A program made the position numbers and the translations under genes. Below, piece after piece: positions 1 to 7,900 of a stretch of 64,000 bases of DNA. Source of the DNA: Streptomyces smaragdinus (lineage in GTDB: Bacteria; Actinomycetota; Actinomycetes; Streptomycetales; Streptomycetaceae); contig NZ_WEGJ01000007.1 in assembly GCF_009604385.1 (NCBI RefSeq), forward strand, positions 153,145 through 217,144, read 5' to 3'. Under the pieces are notes generated by a model. The model did no database searches, was not told the origin of the DNA, and saw only the letters and a list, made by a program, of their open reading frames with translations. The number at the start of each line of letters is the position of its first letter. Positions within the stretch are counted from its first letter, which is position 1.

Positions 1-1561
1 TGTGCCAGTTCGGGGCGTCGATCGCGCCCTGGAGGTCGTAGCCGCCGCGGACGGGCGGGCGCAGGGCGACGGCGAGGAAGAAGTGCGCCTGCCACTGGTC
101 CTGCTGGTCGCCGCCGGGGGTGCCGAAGGCGAGGACGGGAACGCCGTCACGCAGGGCGAGGGACGGGGTGAGGGTGGTGCGCGGACGGCGGCCCGGGGTG
201 AGGGAGTTGGGGAGGCCGTGCTCGAGCCAGGTCATCTGGAGGCGGGTGCCGAGGGGGAAGCCGAGCTCCGGGACGACGGGGTTGGACTGCAGCCAGCCGC
301 CGGAGGGGGTGGCGCTGATCATGTTGCCCCAGCGGTCGACGATGTCGATGTGGCAGGTGTCGCCGCGGCGGTGCGACTGGTCGCGGGGGTCGTCGCCGGG
401 GACGGCCATCGGGTCGTGTGACTTCATCGTGGGTTCGCCCGCGCCGGCCGCGCCGCCGGTGGCCGGCGCCGGCAGCTTCGGCAGCCGGGGCGTACGTCCG
501 CCGGGTGCGCCCGGACGCAGCTCGTACGACGCCTCCGCCCCGATCAGCGCCCGCCGCCCGGCGTTGTACTCGGCGGACAGCAGGTCGTCGAGCGGTACGT
601 CCGCGGCGTCCCCGTACCACGCCTCGCGGTCGGCCATCGCGAGCTTCGTGCCCTCGACCAGCGTGTGGACGTAGTCCGGGGTGCCGTACTCGAGGCCGTC
701 CGCCGGCAGCAGGGCGAGCTGCTGGAGCAAGGACGGGCCCTGCGACCAGGGTCCCGCCTTGCAGACGGTCCAGCCGTTCCAGTCGTACGTCGCGGGCTCC
801 TCGTACGTCGCCTCCCACCGCACCAGGTCGTCGCCGGTGAGCGTCCCGGCGTGCCGTTCGCCGGAGGTGTCCATCGCGGGGCGGGCGGCGAAGGCGGTGA
901 GTGCCTCGCCTATGAAGCCCTCGCGCCAGACCCGGCGGGCGGCGTCGATGCGGGCCTCGCGGGTGGGCCCGGTGGCCTCGGCGATCAGGCGGCGCCAGGT
1001 CGCGGCGAGGGGGCGGTTGGTCATCAGGGCGCCGGGGCGGACGGCGGGGAGGTAGAGCTCGGCGGAGGTGGTCCACTCCGTCTCGAAGAGCTCCCGTACG
1101 GACTCGACGGTGTCGCCTATGGCCTCGACGGGCGGATGCCCGTTCTCGGCGTACCCGACGGCGTACTTCAGCACGTCCTCGAGGGACTTGGTGCCGTGGT
1201 CGCGCAGCAGCGTGAGCCAGGCGTCGACGGCGCCGGGGACGGGCGCGGCGAGGGGGCCGGTGCCGGGTACGAGTTCCAGGCCGAGGGAGGTGTAGTGCTC
1301 TACGGTCGCGCCGGCGGGCGCGGGGCCCTGGCCGCACAGCACCCGGACGGGTCCGCCGGCGGGCGCGATGATCGCGGGCACGTCGCCGGCGGGGCCGTTG
1401 AGGTGAGGCTCGACGACGTGCAGCACGAACGCGGCGGCAACGGCGGCGTCGAAGGCGTTCCCGTCGTCCTCGAGCACGGCCATCGCGGACTGCGAGGCGA
1501 GCCAGTGCGTGCTGGCGCACATGCCGAACGTGCCCTGGAGCGTGGGCCTGGTGGTGAACAT
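1..1561 (-). CDS. ggt: gamma-glutamyltransferase family protein (C-terminus outside window)
   Basis: Open minus-strand frame from an ATG at 1561 to the left edge; about 520 residues are visible and no stop is reached. The family cleaves gamma-glutamyl bonds (glutathione and related compounds) and matures by autocleavage before a catalytic Thr, an N-terminal-nucleophile hydrolase. The motif DTCHIDIVDRWGN, followed by SATPSGGW, matches the small-subunit start, so the Thr of DTCH is the likely nucleophile. The N-terminal part (MCASTHWLASQ, DGNAFDAAVAAAF) is typical of the large subunit. An AGGGTG ribosome site lies just upstream; an in-frame GTG at 1570 is an alternative start. No signal peptide is seen, so the protein may be cytoplasmic. 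It is divergent from the next gene. Confidence 0.9.
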   Translation of the reverse strand, partial: MFTTRPTLQGTFGMCASTHWLASQSAMAVLEDDGNAFDAAVAAAFVLHVVEPHLNGPAGDVPAIIAPAGGPVRVLCGQGPAPAGATVEHYTSLGLELVPGTGPLAAPVPGAVDAWLTLLRDHGTKSLEDVLKYAVGYAENGHPPVEAIGDTVESVRELFETEWTTSAELYLPAVRPGALMTNRPLAATWRRLIAEATGPTREARIDAARRVWREGFIGEALTAFAARPAMDTSGERHAGTLTGDDLVRWEATYEEPATYDWNGWTVCKAGPWSQGPSLLQQLALLPADGLEYGTPDYVHTLVEGTKLAMADREAWYGDAADVPLDDLLSAEYNAGRRALIGAEASYELRPGAPGGRTPRLPKLPAPATGGAAGAGEPTMKSHDPMAVPGDDPRDQSHRRGDTCHIDIVDRWGNMISATPSGGWLQSNPVVPELGFPLGTRLQMTWLEHGLPNSLTPGRRPRTTLTPSLALRDGVPVLAFGTPGGDQQDQWQAHFFLAVALRPPVRGGYDLQGAIDAPNWH

Positions 1562-1696
1562 GTGGATCACCCTATGCCCGACTCCCGGCGACCGGAACGG
1601 CCGCATCCCGGGCTTTCTCGTCCACATGAACCACACGTCCGGGTTTCGCGTGCTACTTATCGACTACGGGGCGTACGGATCAGGAGGGGGCCGGTC

Positions 1697-2167
1697 GTGA
1701 CCATGGCACCGGAGGCGGAGCTGCTGCTGAGCAAGGAGGTCGGCGGCGCCGCGGAGGACCTGGTCCGCGAGGTGGCCGGGCACGGCTACACGGTGCGGAC
1801 CCGGCAGGTGCTGGACCACCGCGCGGCCGAGGAGCTGACGTGGCTGGTGCTGCTGGCGCTCCCGCTGCAGGCGTTCCTCAGCGGGCTGGGCGCGGGCGCC
1901 GCGACGGGCGTGCAGAACGCGGTGGCGCGGCTGGTGGCGCGGATCCGGCCGCCGGAGCCCGTCCCCGAGGAGCGGCCGCGGCCCGTGCCGCTCGTCCTGC
2001 AGGACCCCACGACGGAGCTGAGGATCGTCGTGGAGGCGGGGCTGCCGGCCGAGGCGTACGAGCAGTTGCTGACGCTGGACCTCGCGTCGTTCCGGATCGG
2101 GCCGCTGCACTACGACCGGGACGCCGGACGGTGGCGGTCGGAGCTGGACGAAGCGGCGGCCGGGTGA
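1697..2167 (+). CDS. small protein with one hydrophobic segment, first gene of the CHAT/Hsp70 operon
   Basis: 156 residues. The GTG start at 1697 is preceded by a strong AGGAGGGGG site at 1682-1690; the ATG two codons later is a less well-spaced alternative. Residues about 40-65 (LTWLVLLALPLQAFLSGLGA, then a small-residue stretch) could form a membrane segment or buried hydrophobic helix. The remainder is a charged N-terminus, a Pro-rich linker (PPEPVPEERPRPVP) and a C-terminal alpha/beta-like region ending DRDAGRWRSELDEAAAG. I do not recognise the family. The next gene begins 4 bp after the stop, so it is very likely co-transcribed and part of the same system; membrane tethering or complex docking is speculative. 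Confidence 0.75.
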   Translation: MTMAPEAELLLSKEVGGAAEDLVREVAGHGYTVRTRQVLDHRAAEELTWLVLLALPLQAFLSGLGAGAATGVQNAVARLVARIRPPEPVPEERPRPVPLVLQDPTTELRIVVEAGLPAEAYEQLLTLDLASFRIGPLHYDRDAGRWRSELDEAAAG

Positions 2168-2171
2168 TCGT

Positions 2172-4922
2172 ATGGCGCATGGCCCGGTGCTGGACGACGA
2201 CGCCCGGCGGCTGCTCGCGGCCGGCCGGGAGCAGCTGGCGCACGGGGACGGGGCGGCGCTGGAGACGTTCCAGCGGCTCTGCCGGCTGATCCCGCGGGAC
2301 TGGCAGGGCTGGTACTGGTCGGGGTGCGCCGCCGCCCGCCTCGGCGACCACGCGGCGGCGGAGGGGCACTTCACGGAGGCCCTGCAGCGTGATCCGGCGC
2401 AGGGCCGCGCCTACGTGCAGCGGGCCTACGCACGGTTACGCCTGGGCCGGACGGGACCGGCGCGCGGCGACCTGCTGTCCGCCGCCCGGCACCGCGGGCT
2501 GGACGACGACGCCCGCTGGGTGTCCGCGCTGCTGCAGCTGCGCGCCGGTGAATGGGCGGGCGCCGAGCTGGCGTTCAAGCAGCTCCTCGCCCGCGCCGGC
2601 GACCGCAGCGGCCTCGCGCTCTCCCTGATCGCCCACGCCCAGGAGCGCCGCGGGCTGCCGCACGCCGCGCTCGCGTCGTACGAGGGCATCGCGGAGCACA
2701 CCGACGGCTCCCTGCACCGCCACGCCCTGCTCGCCCACCGGCTGGAGCGGTACGACGTGAGCGCCGCCCTCTGGCGCGAGCTCGCCGGCCGCCGCGCCGA
2801 CCTGCCGGCCGTCCGCCGGCTGGCCGCCGACGCGGGACGGGCGGCGGCCGTACGGGCCGCCCGGGACAAGGACTTCACGTCCGCCCTGACGATCCTCACG
2901 GGGGTCGAGGCCCTGTACCCGGAGGGCGAGCTGGACGCCGAGTTCGCGGAGCTGCGGCTGCACGCCGCGTGGCAGGCGATGGCGAGCGGGGCGGCGGACG
3001 GGACGGAGCGGGCGCGGGAGCTGCTGCGGGCGGCGTGTCTGGACCGGCCGGACGATCCGCGCCCGCTGCACTACCTGGGGGTGCTCGAGTCGCTGGAGGG
3101 CGAGCGGCGGCAGGCGGCGCTGCTGTGGCGGCGGGTGCTGCGGCTCGATCCGGGGCACCGTCGGGCCCGGTTCGCCCTGGCGCTGGAGCGGGCGCGCGAC
3201 GGCGACACGGACGGTGCGACGGAGGAGCTCGACGGGCTGCGGGACGCCGGCGACGACCGGCCCGCCCTCGCGCTGGCCGCGCTGCACATCCGCGCCGGCC
3301 GCTGGCAGCAGACCGCCCTGCTGCTCGACCCCCTGCCCCCGGGTCCGTTGCGCGACTCCCTGGCCGCCGAGGCGGGTTACCGTTCCGGCGAGCTCACCGC
3401 CGCCGTCGGCAGCCCGCACTGGCGTGCCGCCGCCCTGTGCCGCGCCGGCCACCACCGCACCGCCGTGAAGGTGCTCCGCCACGCCGGCCCCGCCCCCGAC
3501 GTGCGCACCGGACGGGAGCTCGCCCGGCTGCTGCGCGGCGCCGCCCTGACGCACGCCGCGGCGGGCCGCTGGGGGCCGGCCGCGGAGCTGCTGGACCGGG
3601 ACCGGGCGGAGGGCCCCCTCGACGCCCTGGTGCTGCTGCTCGGCGGGCGCCGCCGGCACGCCGTCGACCTGCTCATTGACGCCGCCCGCCGCTCCCCCGG
3701 CGACCACCGGCCGGCGCACGCACTGGCGGTGGCGGCGCTGTCGACGCCGGGAATGTGGCGGCAGTGCATCGCGGCGTGGACGTCGGTGCTGTACCGGGAG
3801 GACTTCCGGGCGGCCGTGCGGTCGCGGGCCGAGGAGCGGTACGGGGAGCCCGTGCCGGAGGAGGCGGTGGACGGGCTGGCGGGGCGGATGCGGCAACTGC
3901 TGGAGGACCGGCTGCCTGCCGAGGGGGAGCTGCGGCTGCTGCTGCGGTGCGAGACGGACGCCGCGCAGGCGCTGCGGGACGCCGGGGGGCTGCCGCTGCC
4001 GGGGGGTGTGGCGCTGGTCTGCGGGCCGCTGTGGGTGGCGGAGATGGGGCTGCAGCGGCAGTTCGGGTCGTACGCGGCGGCGCTGGCGGCGGGTGCGGAG
4101 ACGGACCGGCTGCGGATCGGGTTCTCGCTGCTGGGGCCGGCGCAGGCGCAGCTGCGGGCCGGGCGGGCGAAGGCGGCGCTGGACGCCCTCGAGGCGCTGC
4201 GGTGTCCCGAGTGCCGGGCGGAGCCGGCCGGTTGTCCGGAGGCCTGCGCGGGGTTCGCCGCCGGCAACCCGGCGCACGCGGCGCTGCCCGACGGCCGCCG
4301 CCGGTTCGCCGACGACGCGGCGGCCCTCGCCATGGAGGCGGGGCTGAGCCTCGGGCAGAGCGCCCTGTCGGGGGCGGAGCCGGACGTCGCGGCGGCCACG
4401 GCGCACTGGCGGGCCGCCCTGGACCGGGCCCAGCGGATCGGCCGGGGCGCGGAGGCGCAGGCGCAGGTCGCCGAGGTGGCGCTGGGCCGCTCGGACGCCC
4501 TCAGCCGGGCGGAGGACTTCGACGCGGCGGTCATGCTGCTGGACTTCGCGCAGGCGTTCACGCACGGCGAGGAGCACGAGCAGATCACCGGCGCGCTGGC
4601 CGCCGAACTCACCGCCCGCGCCATCCACACCGCCAACCAGCGGCCCGACAGCTACGAGCAGCCGATCGCCGATCTGCGCCGCGCCACGGGCCTCAACCCG
4701 CATCTGCTGCGCGCCCAGGCGAGCCTGGCCATCGTGCGGCGGGCGCACGCCGTCAAACGCTGGCAGGCGGGGTTCACGGCGGAGGCATCGCTCATCCTCC
4801 AGGAGTCCGTGGAGGAACTGACCCTGGCGCTCGGGCTCCTGCCGGAGAACCGTGAGCTGATGGAGCTGCTCGACAAGGCGTCGTACCAACTGGAGATATT
4901 CCTCGACCCGTTCGGCCACTGA
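2172..4922 (+). CDS. large TPR-repeat protein with CHAT-partner C-terminal region; carries a TTA codon
   Basis: 916 residues, ATG start 4 bp after the previous stop. The first ~500 residues are helical TPR-like repeats (for example GDHAAAEGHFTEALQRDP and LHYLGVLESLEGERRQAA), expected to form a protein-binding scaffold. From about residue 510 it resembles the C-terminal part of the CHAT protein encoded next: both have a HALAVA motif and a block of the type L-x-x-AGGLPL-x-x-G-x-x-L. A CPEC...CPEAC cysteine cluster near residue 677 could bind metal. Codon 89 (2436-2438) is TTA, the rare bldA-dependent leucine codon in Streptomyces. No signal peptide, so probably cytosolic. Its exact role is unknown; scaffold or regulator of the CHAT peptidase is inferred from synteny and shared sequence. 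Confidence 0.85.
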   Translation: MAHGPVLDDDARRLLAAGREQLAHGDGAALETFQRLCRLIPRDWQGWYWSGCAAARLGDHAAAEGHFTEALQRDPAQGRAYVQRAYARLRLGRTGPARGDLLSAARHRGLDDDARWVSALLQLRAGEWAGAELAFKQLLARAGDRSGLALSLIAHAQERRGLPHAALASYEGIAEHTDGSLHRHALLAHRLERYDVSAALWRELAGRRADLPAVRRLAADAGRAAAVRAARDKDFTSALTILTGVEALYPEGELDAEFAELRLHAAWQAMASGAADGTERARELLRAACLDRPDDPRPLHYLGVLESLEGERRQAALLWRRVLRLDPGHRRARFALALERARDGDTDGATEELDGLRDAGDDRPALALAALHIRAGRWQQTALLLDPLPPGPLRDSLAAEAGYRSGELTAAVGSPHWRAAALCRAGHHRTAVKVLRHAGPAPDVRTGRELARLLRGAALTHAAAGRWGPAAELLDRDRAEGPLDALVLLLGGRRRHAVDLLIDAARRSPGDHRPAHALAVAALSTPGMWRQCIAAWTSVLYREDFRAAVRSRAEERYGEPVPEEAVDGLAGRMRQLLEDRLPAEGELRLLLRCETDAAQALRDAGGLPLPGGVALVCGPLWVAEMGLQRQFGSYAAALAAGAETDRLRIGFSLLGPAQAQLRAGRAKAALDALEALRCPECRAEPAGCPEACAGFAAGNPAHAALPDGRRRFADDAAALAMEAGLSLGQSALSGAEPDVAAATAHWRAALDRAQRIGRGAEAQAQVAEVALGRSDALSRAEDFDAAVMLLDFAQAFTHGEEHEQITGALAAELTARAIHTANQRPDSYEQPIADLRRATGLNPHLLRAQASLAIVRRAHAVKRWQAGFTAEASLILQESVEELTLALGLLPENRELMELLDKASYQLEIFLDPFGH

Positions 4923-4931
4923 GACCCTTGT

Positions 4932-4939
4932 GGAGGTGA
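4932..4939 (+). promoter_or_regulatory. ribosome binding site fixing the start of the CHAT gene
   Basis: GGAGGTGA, a full Shine-Dalgarno match, ends 5 nt before the GTG at 4945. The upstream in-frame GTG codons at 4930 and 4936 overlap this site and have no ribosome site of their own, so 4945 is the best start. Confidence 0.75.
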
Positions 4940-4944
4940 AGACC

Positions 4945-7900
4945 GTGCAGCGCTACGAGGAACTGCGGATCCGGGCCCGGATGCTGGCCCCGGGCCGCTA
5001 TCTGGTCGCCGCCTCCGGCGCCGCGGCGGCGGCCGGGGTCGTCGATCTGCCCGCGGCGCCCGCGGAGTACCGGCGGCGCTTCGAACGGCTGGTGGAGAAG
5101 GAGCTGGGGCTGGCGCCGGCCGGCGGCACGCAGGTGGCGGCGGGGCTGCGGGAGCTGGGGCGGGAGCTGTTCGACGTACTGCTGGAGCAGCCGCTGCCCG
5201 GGGTGCTGGACCGAGCGATGGACACCGCCCAGCAGCGGCAGCCTGCGCACGGGCTGCGGCTGCGCTTCGATCTGCCGCCGGAGCTGCGGGAGCTGCCGCT
5301 GGAGACGCTGACCGCCCCGGCGCAGCAGCCGCAGCAGTCCCTCGCCGTCAACCACAACCTGTCGCTGATCCGCACGCTGAACGGCGACAGCCCCGAGCCG
5401 CGGCTGCCCGATCCGGCGGGCCGTCCCACGCACATCCGGCTGCTGGTGGCGACGGCCTCGCCGCGCGGCTGTCCGCCGGTGCTGTCGGCGGCGGAGATCG
5501 CCGCCCTGGAGGCGCAGCTGCCGCGGGTCGCGGTGCGGATGGAGGTGCTGCACGGCGCCACCCGGTCGCGGCTGGAGGAGCTGCTGACGGAGCGCGGTGA
5601 CGAGCCCACGGCGCTGCTGCTGGCGGCGCACGGGGTGTACGACGGGGCGCGCGGCGAGGGTTTCGTGCTGCTGGAGACGGAGGACGGCGGCAGCGACCGG
5701 GTGCCCGGTTCGGTGCTCGGCGGGATGCTGGTGCGGGCGGCGGGGCTGCGGCTGGTGGTGCTCAATCTCTGCTCGGGGGCGGAGAGCACACGGCTGGAAC
5801 CGTACTCGGGGCTGGCGCAGGCGCTCGTCGGGCGCGGGCTGCCGGCGGTGGTGGCGATGCAGTCGCGGATCACGGAGACCGCCTCGGCGGTGTTCTCCCC
5901 CGCGCTGCTGCGCGCCGTCGGGCGCAACTGTTCGCTGGACGAGGCGATGACGACGGCGCGGCGGCGGATCTCCGATCTGCCGGGGCACACCACGCACGAG
6001 TGGACGGTGCCCGCGGTGTTCCTGCACGAGAAGCTGCGGCACGGCTGGCTGTTCCGCGCCCGGGAGGTGCGTGACGAGGCGGAGGAGGGGCAGGATCCCC
6101 TCGCCGAGGGGCTGCGGGCGTGGCGGTCGTACGAGCATCCCTTCGGCCATGTGACACCGGCTCAGATGCTCGGCGCGGCCCGGTTCCTGCGGGACATCCG
6201 CGGCGACTGGGAGCAGGTGCGGCGCCTGGCCCGGGAGCTGCCCCGCGGGTACGCCGACGAGGCCGCCGCGCTGGAGGAGGAGGCGGCCGTGGAGCTGGCG
6301 TGGCCGCGGGTCGAGGAGCTGTGCCGGGCGCTGGTCCTGGGTGACCGGCGGGCGGCCGAGACGCTGGTCGCGGGGCTGCCGGAGGGGTACGCGCGCTGTC
6401 TGCGGGTGGAGGCCGCCGAGGCGCGGGAGCTGGGGGAGTTGCTGGACGCCGCCCGGATGGCGGAGGACTGGCGGACGGTACGGGAGGGGTGCGCGAGGGT
6501 GCTGGGACGAAGACCGAACGGCTTCCTGGACGCGGCCGGGCTGATGGCGCTGGCCGAGGAGGAGCTGGAGCTGGACGAGGTGTACGAGTCGGCCCTGGCG
6601 GCCCAGGAGGACGGTGACTGGGCGGCGGCGCGGGAGGCGTACGCGCGGATCGCCGGACGCCGGCCGGAGGGCTACCGGGACTCCGTGGCCCGCGCCTGCT
6701 TCACGGTGGGGCGGATCGCGGAGGACGCCGGCGACTGGACGGCCGCCGTGGCCGCGTACGAGGACTGCCCCGGGTACGCCGGCGGGCGGCTGCACTTCGC
6801 CCGCGGGCGGCGGGCCGCGGCGGACGGTGACTGGGCGGCCGCCCGGGAGGCGTTCGCGCGGTGCGTGGACCTGGGCAAGGGCTGGGCCGGGTACGCGGCG
6901 GGACGGCTGGCGGAGGACGCCGGGGACTGGGCGGAGGCGGCGCGGGCGTACTCCGGCGGGGTGCTGGACGGCGCGCACCGGCTGCTGTACGCGCGGGGGC
7001 GGGCCGCCGGGGCGGAGGGTGACTGGCCGGGGGCGGTGCGGGCGTTCGAGGAGCTGCGGGAGGCCGGCGGCGATCCGGGCGGGGAGCTGGCGGCGGCGCG
7101 TGCGCGGGTGGCGGAGCTGGCCGCCGAGTGCGAGGCGGGCGGTGACTTCGAGCGGGCCGCCGGGCTGCTGGCGGTGCTGCCGGACGCCGCGGACCGGTCG
7201 GCGTACGTACGCGGGCGGCTCGCGGAACGGGCGGGCGACTGGGCGACGGCCGTGCAGGCGTTCCAGGCCACGGCGCGCGCCGACGCGCCGGACCGGCTGG
7301 CGTACGCCCGGGCGCGCTCCTGCGAGCTGGGCGGGCTGTGGGAGGAGGCCCGCGAGTATCTGGCCGGCCTGCCGCCCCATCTGCACGACACCGCCGACCG
7401 GATGCTGTGGGTCAGCGGACGGCTCGCCGACGCGCAGGGCGACTGGGCGGCCGTCATCGAGGGCTTCGGGCGGCTGGCGGACGGCTACGCGGACGGCGAG
7501 GTCGGCCGCAGGCGCCGGTTCGCCCGCGCCCGGCTCGCCGCCGGACGCGGCGAGTGGACGGCGGTGACGACGCTGCTCGAGGGCGTGCCGGACGAGGCGC
7601 GCGAGGGCGGCGTACGGCTGCTGCGGCATCGGGCGGCCGGGATGACCGCGCAGGCGGGCGGGCGGTGGGCGCGCGCGCAGGCCGCGTACGCCGAGGTCGC
7701 CGACGCGGACCCGGAGCTGCGGGTGCTGCACGACTACGCCCGCGCCCGCACCGCGGAGCTGGCGGAGGACTGGGCGGGCGCGCTCGCCCTGTACGACACG
7801 CTGCCCGACGACCACGCGGACGTCGGTACGCGCGCCGCCTACGCCCGGGCGCGGATCGCGGAGGAGGGCGCCGACGGCACGGCGGGCTGGCGGTCCGTGG

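Noticed and set aside
2..421. Plus-strand ORF at the left edge
   Set aside because: Antisense to the gamma-glutamyltransferase, whose conserved motifs are clear.
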